From: Notospermus geniculatus
Taxonomy: Eukaryota > Nemertea > Pilidiophora > Heteronemertea > Lineidae
Assembly: GCA_002633025.1 (NCBI GenBank)
Contig: NMRB01000151.1
Location: 440,764-504,763 of the forward strand
Direction: 5' to 3'
DNA length: 64,000 nucleotides
Shown: piece by piece, positions 32,512-53,600 of the stretch
How positions within the stretch are numbered: the first letter of the stretch is position 1
Layout: every line of letters begins with the position of its first letter
Made by a program: the position numbers and the translations under genes
Notes under the pieces: generated by a model
Database searches by the model: none
The model's input: the letters and a program-made list of their open reading frames with translations, nothing else
Told to the model about the DNA's origin: nothing

Positions 32512-34423
32512 ATGATTTCCGAACAAGACATGGCCTCCAGCCCCAGTACTAGTTGTACGGACAACGCTAAAACGGAAACAACTAGCTTTTGGTGAGTATA
32601 TTTATTAGAGCAGCAAGTCCATGACATGAGTGCCTAGCCTATGCGTGGTATCAGGTATGGGCGGTTATTACCGCAAAAAAGGGACGTGCAGGCGAAAACA
32701 AGGACAGTTAGAACGAGGACGTTATGAAGTGAAACGAAGACACTATGTACTAAAATAAAGATGTGGTACATGTTGTAGGCCTAATTTGAATCGTACGGTG
32801 TCTTTCAAAAAAGACTAGGCCTACCTATAGTAGTAGGAGGGACTCATCCTTGCAAAAGACCACTTGATTTTGCATTCATGGCATGCACCGTCTATCTCGG
32901 TCTAGGCCTAGGCCTAGTAGTTGATTCTGCTGAAAATTGTTTTTCCAGGCTGCAACAGAACGTGATGTACGAAGAAGGGTCTCGTATCAAGAGTAAGGAT
33001 CTGTACGAACTGTACCGAACCGGTTACGCGGGCAAGCCATGCAATATTCAAGTGTTCGGCAAATATGTAAAAAGCAATTTCCCTAAAGCACGGGTAGCAA
33101 AGCTTCGCCAGAAACCGAACAGAGAATTTTTCTACATTGGACTGAAATTACAGTCACCTGATGATGCTCATCGTCATCACCTTGACAAAGATATATTTTT
33201 GATATCAAAAGATCAAGGCCAGCAAAAATATATGTACATATATCCAGACATTACAATATGTGACCTGCAGGTAATCATATACATTACAATCTGTGAGGAA
33301 TCAGGCCAAATTACAGTAGAGGCCTTTGGAAAAAGTATCGACTTGGACTATCTAGATATTCCCTCCAAAATTGCTTTCAGCCAAAAAACAGTACATTCCG
33401 TGTTATCCTTTATCAAGAATGTGAAAGTTTGCAGAGGTTTTGAGGTTGAATTCGGAGCAAATGAAAGGTATATTGTTCTGAAGACATCAGATGGTGAAAA
33501 AAGTACACGTCTAAGGTCGCCCCACTGCTATCGACTTCTTAACGGGAGACAAGTGAAGGGTGGTCCTGAATGTTGTGTTCGGTGCCAGCATTACAGATGG
33601 GACCATGTTAGTCGGTTAAACGTGGCATCAACCGAAAGTGACAGTGAAGAAGAAGATGAAGAAGTCGATGCTGTACAGGTGCAGGAAGATGATACAGAGG
33701 ACATCAAGGACAAATTATTCGATGCTATAAAGGAGGACCTCGCGAAATATGAAAATCTAAAAGTCTTCCTTGAGTCACAATTAACCAACTTGTCGAAGAA
33801 GAATGCAAGATTACACACGTGGCATCCGGGGTAAGTTGAACGTTTTCTTTTCAATGTTCAGCTGTTAGGCCTACTCGTAGTAAGGCCACGCTTTTTTTAT
33901 TCCTTGTTTCGCGAGCTTTTTCTCAGCACCTCCATCAGAGGAGGGCGGAATAAAAAAATAAATAAATTTTTATTTTTTTTTCATTTTGGCAAGTTTTTGG
34001 AGCGGAGGGCTCGTGAAAACCCCCAAAAATAAAATTTTATTTTTTTTTCATTTTCCAATTTTTAACCTACCGGCGGGCCCGCGAAACAAGGAATAAAAAA
34101 AGTGTGGCCTAAGAGTGGACGCAAAATTTAATTAGCTGACAGGAGAGCTTTATCTTTAAAAAAATAACAACTGTATTACAAATCCATGGAATTTCAGAAT
34201 AATCAAGATGTGCCTCGCCCTTTATAACCGGACACGTAAAGGATATGAAGAGCTGAGAAATAGCAATTTCCTCATACTCCCGTCTAGTAGACTTCTTCAA
34301 TATTATAAGAACAGCACTGACCAGGCTCCTGGATTAGAACATGTATTGGAGCATGTGTTGGAGTGGATGGATAATGCTGCAGGGGAAGAGGAGTCGCCCG
34401 TGAACATAAGTATGGAGGTATAG
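32512..34423 (+). CDS. Transposon-derived protein: RFX-type winged helix plus truncated P-element/THAP9-like transposase
   Basis: Exons 32512-32591, 32949-33830, 34198-34423 (phases 2, 2; 395 aa). Residues ~25-95 match the RFX DNA-binding winged helix: WLQQN, EGSRIKSKDLYELY, FGKYVKSNFP, and a basic stretch before FFYIGLKL. A cysteine-containing CCVRCQHYR, an acidic region (SDSEEEDEEVD) and a predicted coiled coil follow. Residues ~318-359 (WHPGIIKMCLALYNR ... ELRNSNFLILPSSRLLQYYKN) match the segment that leads into the catalytic core of P-element/THAP9-type transposases. The DDE core is absent. The frame stops at TAG 34421-34423, directly after a donor-like ATGGAG|gtatag, so the gene probably once spliced onward. 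It may be a dead element or a domesticated DNA-binding protein. Family names are from motif memory. Confidence 0.7.
33881..34112. mobile_element. 232-bp MITE filling intron 2 of the RFX-like gene
   Basis: Left end TAAGGCCACGCTTTTTTTAT continues as tccttgtttcgcgagc. It is matched at the right by cccgcgaaacaagg and AAAAAAAGTGTGGCCTAA. The interior is extremely AT-rich with T runs. It makes up most of the 367-nt intron. Confidence 0.8.
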
Positions 34424-35101
34424 TAACTTTATACCGTTTTGACAATAATTCCTGTTAGCAAGCTTCATCAAAAGTCTCTTATTATCTCTCTTCGGCTGAC
34501 GCATCACGTCGACTGTCGTCTGCACACTATCGTCATGCCGTTGATAACCCTTTCGGAGGACGATAAAGAAAACCACGTCCTTTTTTGTTTGCTTTCTAAT
34601 TGTATGAAGAATTGGAACATTTTGTCGCTCACGTTGCTGAGTGAGCATCGCAGTTTCCAAAGAATCTTCAGAGGAGGTGGCGAACACACTTGCCAAAGAA
34701 CCACTAACATTGTTAAATCCATCCAATTTTCTCAAAAGGTTTGTGTGATTAGGCTCGCAAGTTTCATCTCCACCAGAATCTTTCGTCTTATCTTTCGCAG
34801 GCAAATGAAACAAGAATGGACTCCATCGAGACATGTATGATGGAATCTCAGCTGCAAGGGATATAATACCTGTGCGGACCTTCGTGAAAATGCAAAATCC
34901 AATGCAAGTTTGGTCAGCTTTGGTGACGGAACTTGGAAAAGCAGAAAAAAGTTCATCACATTTTTTTGTAACTACCGCTAGCTGAAGTAGCATATCAGTA
35001 CACGGACTTGAAAAATAGTTTTTCAGTGCTTTTGTTACTTTCAAGGATAGTCGAAATAATGTCTTTTTTACACCTGAGGCGAACGTGGCCAGTTTCTCCA
35101 T
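34334..35101 (-). CDS. Unidentified 255-codon open frame, antisense overlap with RFX-like gene
   Basis: A single uninterrupted minus-strand frame, preceded by an in-frame TAA and starting MEKLATFASGVKK. It contains helical, Lys/Ser-rich sequence (KVTKALKNYF, SLAAEIPSYMSRW) but no motif I recognise. Its 3' end overlaps the last exon of the plus-strand RFX-like gene. Length alone is suggestive in AT-rich DNA. It could be a fragment of another element, or chance. Weak evidence. Confidence 0.25.
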   Translation of the reverse strand: MEKLATFASGVKKTLFRLSLKVTKALKNYFSSPCTDMLLQLAVVTKKCDELFSAFPSSVTKADQTCIGFCIFTKVRTGIISLAAEIPSYMSRWSPFLFHLPAKDKTKDSGGDETCEPNHTNLLRKLDGFNNVSGSLASVFATSSEDSLETAMLTQQRERQNVPILHTIRKQTKKDVVFFIVLRKGYQRHDDSVQTTVDVMRQPKRDNKRLLMKLANRNYCQNGIKLLYLHTYVHGRLLFPCSIIHPLQHMLQYMF

Positions 35102-35356
35102 GTGTGTGTGGATTAAGTACCTCGGTTACTCCGTTCAGTCGCTTCTGTGAGTCAGTTGTACCAGTGTCAGTTATTGCAGTATGATACAGTATACTCTGAA
35201 TACATGTATGTTGCTGTGGTATGAGGTTGACCTTGAAATACAAGATGTTCATGATTTAAAATCTGATTTCGTTTTTTGTCGTCCATTTCATTATTTCAAT
35301 CACATTATAACTGCTTTGTTAAAAAGTTGTACTCACAATGTAACAAACTACAGCAC

Positions 35357-35560
35357 AAAGGGGCTGTTCATTTTCGTCAATTTAGGAATCCTAGTTGTGA
35401 TCCTTGAGAAAATGGAGATAAGCTGTGAAGCTGCAAATTGCAGGGATTATTCTGTACAGCACAACAAATAATCCCTGTGATTTGCAAGTGCATAACTTTT
35501 TCCTTTTTCCCCAAGGATGACAACTCAGATTCCTCAATGACGAAAATGAACAGCCCCTTT
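35357..35560. mobile_element. Long inverted repeat, ~95-bp arms
   Basis: AAAGGGGCTGTTCATTTTCG ... gggattat (35357-35450) is the near complement of ataatccctg ... CGAAAATGAACAGCCCCTTT (35468-35560), with a loop of about 18 nt. The arms share about 80% identity. It is probably a MITE or foldback. The transcript would form a long hairpin. Confidence 0.75.
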
Positions 35561-37930
35561 GATAATACTGCATGTACCTGTTGGCCAGGTTGTGTAGTTT
35601 GTCTTTTGTTGAAAGATGGCAGCACTGGAGTTTAGTGCGGGGTGTCACAAAATAGTTGTGAGACCACATTTTTTGGGGTGAAACTCTTGACTTACAGTAA
35701 TCTTGTGATGAAAATTCATCATGCTTTAATGCATGTATCATTCTCATCTTTGAATGATGTCCGTCAATAATGCAAGTTAATGTGACAAGTAAGGAAGATC
35801 TGGGGTGGGCCTGGGTCCTGGACAAGGACATACCATCCTCATTCCAAAATCAGGTATTGACATGCTTGATGGCATGTCGTCTATTGTATTTGGAGACAGT
35901 GCGAGCTGATCTGCAGGCGATCTGAGCTGAATCTCAGGATTGGTGGACCTGGGGTAAGCAGAGTATAAATCCAAAAAGAACAAAGACACCAAGTTTTACT
36001 TATAAAATGTTCTCATACTTTTTTTCTCATTTTGATTACTTACAAATGTCCCTCTCCACTTACATAAAATAACATGCATTCCAATTCTTGGAACGTCATG
36101 AGATGCAGTACATAAGACGGTCAGTAACAAAAACACGAGAAACAAAACACAGCCTTTGAAATAAAGCTTGTAACAGATAACTTAAAAAGACACGACAATC
36201 TATATAATGTTACAGTGACAAGAATTTTGAACCAGATAGATGATTCCATTCAGATATTCTGCACCAATCAAGTCATCAGAAGTAGATGTCATCATTTTTC
36301 ATGAACCGTAACTTTTGAAGTGGATTCTATCAAAAAGATGGCAAGATACATGTACTCTTACATTAAAGAACTGTGGTGCCAATGATTTCTGTGTTTGAGG
36401 ATCATTGGTACTTGAATTCATTTTCAGATGATTTATTCATAAACACAGCTCAAATTCATATCTTTTTTCAAGAATCATGATGAAAAAATATCAGGCATTA
36501 ACTTCTGCTTAAGACTGTACATACCCAAAGAACTGAAGAAGAAACCATCTCAATAACTGTCCAGTATAATACTACAGTATTTGACCAAAGTGTTGGCCAC
36601 ATTGTACCCTTTTACATTCAAACAATGTTCTCCGCATCAGCAAATGGCTATATTACTCACACTGAGTTCATTACATTATGATCATTTTTTGTTCACAATG
36701 CTCCTCCAGACATAGCTTTTTTGTGCCCTGAAAATCGAGTATCCATAGGAACAGATAGCAGAACAAAGTGTACAGGTCATGACATGGAGTAGAGGGTGGG
36801 CTTCACTGCTTTCTTTACTTGGATGATGTAAATTCAGGAGTCTTTTGCAAGTAGTTTACTCTGAGTTTCAATCTATCATATGGCCCCATCTTCTGAAACA
36901 CCAACTCCATCAGTCAAGGGAAATGACGCAAGTTGGCTTGAAGAGATTTTNTACAGTGCTTGCAATGAGGGTAGCCTCAGGACCAACTGCTAAACACCGC
37001 ACATTACCAAATTTCACTAGGAATCAACCCATTCCTGTTTGTCAGTTCCCATCAATGCTTATGACCTACCTAACAGCCAGACACAGAACAACTACAACAA
37101 TTTGGAACACTTTATACCGAGTCCATAAACCCCGTCCAGTCCATGGAAGCACAATAAAATCTGCCCATGTACCGGTACTCGATTCTAAACACCTGCCAAA
37201 ACCAAAGAGCATGAAACATGCCGATTCCTATCAGAGCCTTGCAGGACCTTTCAAAAGGTGACGACAGAAATGCTGCTTCCAGCTGAAACGTAACACTCAT
37301 GTCCATTAACTCATCCGCCCCCGAGTCCAGCAGACGGCATTTTCTCTGAAAGTTTTCTCGCATCCTACATGTACATGTATGGAACAGATTGACAAATATT
37401 TGAAGAAAGGTTGTTCCTATCAACCATCTGAAGAATGTTTCTTCCAATTTTTTTCCAATTCGTTCCCAACAATTCTAGAAAACTTCAGCAGACGTTACTG
37501 CCAACTCAAACCTGAGGGCAGATGAGTCAACATTTCATGCAGTGTAGGGAATGTGGCAGAACAGTCGTACACTGTTCATCTCACTTTCTGATAAATTTTA
37601 AAGTAGTTGATTAAATACCCAACATCCATGACTTCAGTTATGAAAGCGACCAACATATGAACCGTGAGCAGTACCGATATATCTTTGGTATGCAGCGAAA
37701 AGGCAAACTCGCGCTCTAAGGAAATGGCAGGTTAAAATACAATCTTTGCTATTTGTTACATTCATCATGTGAACACTGCCCTTGGTTCATGTTCACATCT
37801 TTGGCCAATATGACCGATAACGGCAGATACTGAGTTATTGCACGTTTGGCAGATCCCGGTAGCACGAGACTGTATCAGATTGCACCCTCCAAACATGATC
37901 AGCAGTTGTAATGGTAACTCCTTCTAGCTG
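35561..37930. other. Non-coding stretch, probably intergenic
   Basis: No exon or known repeat recognised. It includes an n at 36951. The 111-138 codon frames at 36845-37447 overlap on opposite strands and carry no domain. Confidence 0.35.
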
Positions 37931-37939
37931 TCAATGATC

Positions 37940-38425
37940 GGGACACTGCTGGGCCGTAATGTACCACATTACCACTCTGAGACACCGACGTCATCAATGC
38001 GTGTCACAGCCAAGCTGGGCCGTAATGTACCACATTACCACTGTGAGACATTGACGTCATCAATGCGTGTCACAGCCAATCTGGGCGATAATGTGACACA
38101 TTACAACTGTGAGACATTGGAGTCATCAATGTGTGCCACAGCCAAGCTGGGATGTAACGTACCACATTACCAGTGTGAGACACTGAAGTCATCACACTGA
38201 AGTCATCAATGCCTGTCACAGCCAAGCTGGGCTGTAATGTGACACATTACCACTGTGAGACATTGAAGTCATCAATGTGAGTCACAGCCAAGCTGGGCCA
38301 TAACACACCACATTACCAGTGTGAGACATTGAAGTGATCAATGCCTGTCACAGCAAAGCCAGGCCGTAATGTAACACATTACCACTGTGAGACATTGAAG
38401 TCATCAATGCATGTCACAGCCAAGT
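37940..38425. repeat. 66-bp minisatellite with palindromes and CRE-like sites
   Basis: Seven to eight units, mostly at exact 66-bp spacing (starts near 37951, 38017, 38083, 38149, then 38229 after a 14-bp insertion, 38295, 38361). Each unit contains TAATGTACCACATTA (near palindrome), 'gtgagacattg', and TGACGTCATCAA or a variant such as TGAAGTCATCAA. The period is a multiple of three, so the plus strand stays open. It lies downstream of the kinase stop codon, perhaps in its 3' UTR. Confidence 0.9.
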
Positions 38426-39026
38426 GGCAGTACTTCAACCCTTTGAAGACAGTTTTTTATTCAACTCCTCATAAAAGATGTAGACAGAGGACAAACTGCA
38501 AGGACCTTGTGGTACCATCAGCAGTTTTACAGGTGGAATAACGGGCAGTGGGGCTCATCCATCTGCCTCCATAACAACGGAATCAGGTGTTGGCCGGGGG
38601 AAAATTTATGGACTTAGGAGACAGAATACCTTTATATTCTCAGAGGACATCCAAAGTTCACCCACTTTTTCATGTCTTCAAAGGGTAAGTAGCATTACAG
38701 CAGCAGACAGTCCTCCCAACTGTGACCTCAGATCCCCCATCAGACCAAAGACATGTTACCTCCCTGTCCTACAAGCTACTTCCTAGAGCAGCGTACACTA
38801 AATTAGCAATCAGCTCCACCACTCCATGCTGAAAAATGGCAGACATTTTGAAATAATTTTCAGGCACTTCATAAAATTTTTCGATCAAATTGCTCTAAGC
38901 AGGCAACTATCACTTCTCTCTCCTTACACCTGCCACTGACTGCACATTTGACCCTGACCTGGCTCTTGATATGCTACAGCACCAAGAACAATTGACTTGC
39001 ACCAGTTAAGGTGCATACCATTTGGA

Positions 39027-47803
<8,777 letters not shown>

Positions 47804-49987
47804 TCAAAATATAGAATGTAATGAATAGTATAGGGTAGAGATTAATGGTGTCCAGTTAGAAACAGGGCTTATGGGCAGTTATCGGCAAATCAAGGCGTTA
47901 CTTCTCCAACATCAGATAATCTTTATGACCACAGCGCCGCCCAACATCTACATCGGCTACCATTTGACATGTTTGAGATTGATTATACAGTGCCGCCCAT
48001 TGTCTATCTCAGCTACAACTCAAGATCACATCTCAACGACTACACATCATGACTTAAAATATCTTTTGTAAAATCTTTATTTATGGATATTCTGAACTGC
48101 CCATACGAGGCTTGCAACTCCTCAGTCTGGTTCTCACATAAAGACGAGAATCCATCTCGGGAGCAGGAGCATCCATCCCGGCAGCTTTTAACTCAAGGTT
48201 TGAGCAGACAGTATCATTTGTCACATTTTCTGATAGCCGTGGAAACGCATTCGGAGAGAATATGAAGAAACATTCTTCAGATGGTTGGTAGAAACAATCC
48301 TTCTTCAAATATCTTTTAATCAATACCAACAGATGTGACAAAACTTTTGACAGAAGATACCGTCTGCTGGACTTTGGGTGTTGACGAGTTAAGACTCAGG
48401 GGAAGAGGAGAGAGGTCTTTATAGGCAGCCCTGGATGTCGAGTGCTTCCATTATCCATCCGACAGAAATCATCAGCAACACTTAAATCTGATTCCCCCCA
48501 CGCCATGGCACGGCTGATCCTCACTGCCTCAACAATTAATTGTCTCCCATTCCATGCTGAATATTGTGTACAGAGCACTTCCCAGGCAAGCAACGAAAAA
48601 ATCTTCCCCGCATTCAAGGAGGCAATCCATCATAACAGTCTAGGGTCTGCTAAACCAAGACCTTACGCTGCTCTACGCGTCATACATGGTTACCGAGAAC
48701 CCCAACACGAGTCACGGCCCGATGGCAGCCAGTTGATGCTTCGCCGCTGATGCACACAGATAAAAGATAATCTGTAGCTATTAGCCGACACACAGCACGA
48801 CTTCCGCTACAGCGGTACGCAAATCAATAAGTATTAGCATAAACTTCCCACAAATAAAATTTTCCAAATTTGCCCGAGATACACTCTCCGCGTTGTGAAA
48901 TTGACTGTTTTTTTTCAACAATACCGTGTCATACACGATTCAAGGGGTGTGTTTACTTATATCACGGTTCAATAAGGTGACATTTGAAGAATGCGGGGGT
49001 GTATCGAACGTGTTCATTAACATTTCCTATTATCTGATCCTATCTTGATAATCCTGAAGCTGTGATGAACAGATTAATGACGGTGAACGACACGTGATAG
49101 CCAGGACCGAGTGACATCATTTGAGAACATGATTCTCATCTTAAGTCGCCACAAATAGCGCCAAGAAAAACATTTTTTTCGAAATTCTCAGGATGATCAG
49201 CAGATCTGGTGACTGCACACCAGCGACATCTATCAGCCATGATTTAAAACACATGTAATGGATTTTGTGACAGAAATACACTCTTTATGTACCTGATAGT
49301 GTTGTACAGTGTTGACATGTCATTTCGATGTGAGCTAATTCCTACATCACAAACAGGGAGAGGCATAATCTGCACTTTACCGGCTATGCTGCACGGCTCA
49401 GTTGAAAAGGTTAAATTAATTTGGGACCAGAATACGCACTCTGCAATGAGGCGAGGCTCGAACTTATCTTGAATTTATGTTTAATCTAGATTGATGAGGA
49501 CATTAAAACTGATGATGGTGGCTACTGTGCCGAAGATGCCCTTAGCATGAACTATGTTACAAATTGAAGATCATGGTTTACNATAGTTAATGGCTAATAT
49601 CTCGGCTTTTAATGATTGATACGGTTGCTTTCATGGTCAAACTATCAAAGGGAGAACACAATGACAAGAGGCATGGCCTCAGGTTAATGTTCTTTCCCCC
49701 GATGGTGCCCATAACGAGCACGAACGCATCAATATTTCATGATTAAGAAAAAATAACTCACAAGTGTTCGTTATGAGAGGTTGGCCTTTGCTGGAAGTCG
49801 CTGGGGAATGAATTGACAGGTTGGGCATGTTGGGGAGAATTCTCCAATACTGCGGCATCCTGTCTGTGTGGAACCAGTTATCTGGTCGCCACCTTCTAAT
49901 TGATCAGTTGGGAATCTAATTTAAGCGAGAATCATGTAGGTTACCTACTGGCGGCACAGTAAAATGTTCAGGTCATTGCCGTCACAG

Positions 49988-50220
49988 TCAATGGGTTGTC
50001 GGGAGTGGGGCAGTGGAAACATTGAGGCCTGTCACCACTCTGGTCCTGGGTTCAAGCCCCAGTCGGACCCATTCTTCATGTGATTGATAGGACAACTCAC
50101 ATTGACAGCGCAGGTTTTCTCCGGGCACTCTGGTTTCCTCCTGCTGTACATATATAGTAATCACCCATATTATCAGTAGAGCCAAAAATGCTGTTTTTGG
50201 TGCTCAGATCTCAACTCAAT
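49988..50220 (+). mobile_element. tRNA-derived SINE (copy 2, best preserved)
   Basis: A box TGGGGCAGTGG and B box GGTTCAAGCCC are in correct order and about 40 nt apart. The body has 'attcttcatgtga', 'ttctccgggcactctggttt' and 'cctcctgctgtac', and the tail has 'tttttggtgctcagatctcaactcaatc' (two parts). It would be transcribed by RNA polymerase III from the plus strand. Confidence 0.8.
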
Positions 50221-50763
50221 CTTTTGAAACAGGTAACAAGTTCTGGATAGAAAGAACAGTTGCGTTAGAGATGCATGGTGTTCTAACTCCATATACCAGC
50301 TAGTTAGTCTCAACTCTTTGTTTAACCTGTCCACATCCTGCTGTTCAATACGCCGATTCTGCTGATTGAGTATTTGTCTAAATGACTTATTCAAATCCAG
50401 CCATCAACGGCAATACCACTGACCAGGAGAATGCCCAGACAAACACCAGTATCAGCATCATGGTGGAAATGGTCCAATACTGCGTGAACGAGCAGTGACA
50501 ATTAATTGAACAACTCTAGATGGAGTAGCACTTAACCATCGACAGACGATAATCAGTGGCGCTCAATCAACTCTACCCGACTAGTGTTGCCCATATTTGT
50601 ATAAGCTCTGACGACCACAGTTTGAGAGAAGACGCTACTTATAGCGTATGAACACGCATGGCATTGCGACACACAACCTTGGTTGTAGTAAGTCAGGTGA
50701 TGGGCTGTGTGCCGTATAAACCATCACCAATGGATATGTAAGAGCGTTGGACTCATGACAATA

Positions 50764-50906
50764 GGGAGGTTTAGAAATCAAACGATAAACACAAACTTTA
50801 CGACGACGTTATTTTTCATACTATATATTCACCAGATTTTATATTGCATTTCCTGTACGAAAATAACGTTGTCGTCTACGTTTATCATTTGATTTCTAAA
50901 CCTCCC
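50764..50906. mobile_element. 143-bp MITE, TIR GGGAGGTTTAGAAATCAAA
   Basis: GGGAGGTTTAGAAATCAAAC at the left and its complement GATTTCTAAACCTCCC at the right. The inner arms also pair (acgacgacgttattttt / aaaataacgttgtcgt). Confidence 0.85.
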
Positions 50907-50984
50907 TCATAAGATGGGCCCTGATGAAGAAATCTAATCCAATACTGCACCAATCATATAGACGGGTTGCATTCTGCTGTTTTT

Positions 50985-51115
50985 GTTTACAAAATGACGT
51001 CATCAACGGCGCCAGTTTGCGTGCGCACGTCGAACGACGTAACGTCATTGGTGGAACAGGGCGCCAATTTGCGCACGCAGCATGTTTACATCGTGTGATG
51101 ACGTCATTGAATATC
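50985..51115. promoter_or_regulatory. CpG-rich segment with repeated CRE-type sites
   Basis: TGACGTCA at about 50996 and 51100, AACGACGTAACGTCATT between them, and two copies of GGCGCCA(G/A)TTTGCG with a following cacg. The local CpG content is far above its surroundings. It could be an enhancer or a repeat. No adjacent gene start is known. Confidence 0.35.
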
Positions 51116-51637
51116 CATCTATAGGTACAAAAGACAATCAACAACTCCTGGCAAAATCACCAACCTACACCATAATCAGCAATATGCGACCTTGACGACA
51201 GTATTCTCCTTGAAAATCTGAGAAGTCATCATCGCCAGCATGGCTCAGCAAAAAGGTGACGTTTTACCTCCTTAGGCAGCTGCAAGAAGAGCGTATGTCT
51301 AGCAACATCTCCTGAAGTATAAGGCACTCAAGCAAAACTCGTGTATATATTGGCAATCTTCAGAGCTGACATTCTCAGTTCGAGAAAATTAACTCCTCAG
51401 AGATGAAATCAATAAGAGTGGATAAATATACTTGATATGTATGCGGAGTTGTTCGTAGGGCCTGAGAATTAGTCGCTAATGCTATGTTGGACGTGGTACT
51501 GGTAATAGCAACATCCATCTTGTTAAATTGCATAGAGAGAGGAGAGTTCAACCTGAGGTCAGAGATGGCGAAGGATCACGTGACGGAGACCAGTTCAAAG
51601 GAAACGAATAGTCAATAGATGGAAGGGCTGTCAGAGT

Positions 51638-51995
51638 GGTGCAGTGGAACTGCAATGCCTGTCACCCTGAGGTTCGTGACTCAATAGGAGCTGTCAGCGA
51701 CCAATAGGTTTCACTACGGCCCAATTCAATGCATATAGCAGACCCAGTCATTATTGATTGAGCAGCAATCACGTAGATTTTCCTGTACATTGGTCCACTA
51801 GAACTTTGCTGCCATCTGTTGGCAATATCCGCAGCTGACTGCTCCTATTCCCAGTCGGTCCCACTCTTCATCTGATGAAGAGGGCAGGTTTATCTCCGGC
51901 TCTCTGGTTTCCTCCTGCTGCACATGAAACTTCCTGATATTGTGTATAGAGTTAATAATACCATATTTGGTGTTCATCTCTAGATTCAACCTTTT
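51638..51995 (+). mobile_element. tRNA-derived SINE (copy 3) split by a nested element
   Basis: The head 'agtggtgcagtggaactgc' and 'cctgtcaccctgaggttcgtgact' precede the insertion. The body resumes at 51850 with 'cccagtcggtcccactcttc', 'ctccggctctctggtttcct' and 'tttggtgttcatctc'. Compared with copy 2 the break falls within the B-box region. Confidence 0.75.
51683..51849. mobile_element. 167-bp MITE nested in SINE copy 3
   Basis: The ends AATAGGAGCTGTCAGCG and CAGCTGACTGCTCCTATT are inverted repeats. Removing it restores a SINE co-linear with the other two copies, so both boundaries are confirmed by comparison. Confidence 0.8.
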
Positions 51996-53129
51996 TTTCA
52001 AACGAATGAAAATCTCTTAATACCAAATGGAAGGAGATATTCTGATGATAGTTTATAGGATTATCCCAATCCATCAACCTAAATGATCAGTGCCAGCATC
52101 GACTAGTGAGTTTGACAAATATTTGAGGAAATACTTCAGACAGCAACAAATGGAAGAAACTTTCTTCATATGATTTTTCACAAAACTCGTCTGATTGGAC
52201 AAATACTTCATGGAAGATATTGCTTGTTCGTGGCCTGCTGCCCAAAAAATTTGAAGCCGGCATGTTTTGATTCGTCCAGTGACGTATGGAGGCAAGAATG
52301 CGCTAAATCAGTAAGTGTTGCGAGGTAAAAGACAGATGGAGAAAACATGATTTTTTACTTCATAGAAACTCCTCCTATCATATTTCAAATTCCAAATTTA
52401 CCAGGGATGAACTTTTGGAAGATGGATGAAGCCATTCATCGACGAGACAAAATCTTGATCAATTCTGAAATTCAAAATGCATGGATCAGCTCCACCGGCG
52501 TAGCCACCCTATCACCCTCCACTAACCCCCGTCGATTCATACCTCAATTTATCATAGGACGTAAGGAACCATGAACCATTGGCTAACCTTCATTCTGCTG
52601 CCGCAACCCATTAGGAACGTGCGGCCAGACATCACCAGGCGCTTGGCTCTAAGAAGTAAGAAACGTGCTCAATAATGAAAATAAATTGAAAGCAACGTGT
52701 AGCAAACAAGTGTTATCAATGCCTCTGGACAGAATGGAGACAAGCGCATAATGCTATTTCATAAATTTCTGCCTCCACTCATTCTAACAAACAATTTGTC
52801 ATAACGGCTTGGAATGGAAATGTGATAACAGTCTCAACAGCCTCAGTGATAAATTGGGCAAAAAATCCATAGAGGCAGAACATTGAATTTGTGGAATTTT
52901 TTCCATTTCTGGTAGGGTATTGACGTACTCTCAGCATGTATTGTGTGGCATAGGGGCATGCTAATGTAGTTAGGGCTAGCACCATACATTCAACAAGCAT
53001 TCTGGTGAATCCGGGTACAGTGTACTTGAAGCTGTCATATTCCCCAGAGTAGCTGTATTCTATGAATGTGAGGTTGGAGAGAGGACTGTCAGCTAAATCT
53101 AAAGGCTGCCATTAGCTGTGACGTCTTGT

Positions 53130-53600
53130 CCATGGAGATAAAACAACGTCTTGTCCATGGACATGTGAAACGGGCCTCATCCAAGGACATGTGAAACTGG
53201 CTTCATTCATTGACATGTGAAACCAAGGCCCCGTTCATGAACAAATGGATTGATGGCACAAAGACCTCATTCATGAACACACCAAATCCAAGGCCTCATT
53301 CATGAACACATGGACTGACGGAACAAAGGCCTCATTCATGAACATATCAAAACCAAGGCCTCATGCATGAACAAATTGATTGATGGAACAAAGGCCTCAT
53401 TCATGAACACACCAAAACCAAGGCCTCATTCATTGACATGTGAATCTAAGGCCTCATTCACGGATTAGGAAATTAAGGCCTCATTCATTGACATGTGAAA
53501 CCAAGGTTATTCAGGAACACATCAAATCTAGGCCTCATTCATGGACATGTGAAACCTAAACCTCATGTACGGACCAAGACCTTGTCTATGGAGACGTAAA
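53130..53600. repeat. Degenerate tandem repeat, ~30-45 bp units
   Basis: 'aaggcctcattcatgaacac' recurs with spacers 'accaaaacc', 'ggactgacggaac' and 'acatgtgaaacc', about a dozen times. Unit lengths vary. Confidence 0.8.

Noticed and set aside
37934-38200. 88-codon repetitive frame
   Set aside because: The 66-bp minisatellite period is a multiple of three, so the frame is automatically open.
49988-50060. tRNA gene
   Set aside because: A and B boxes are present but no cloverleaf forms, and the sequence continues into a SINE body shared with two other copies.
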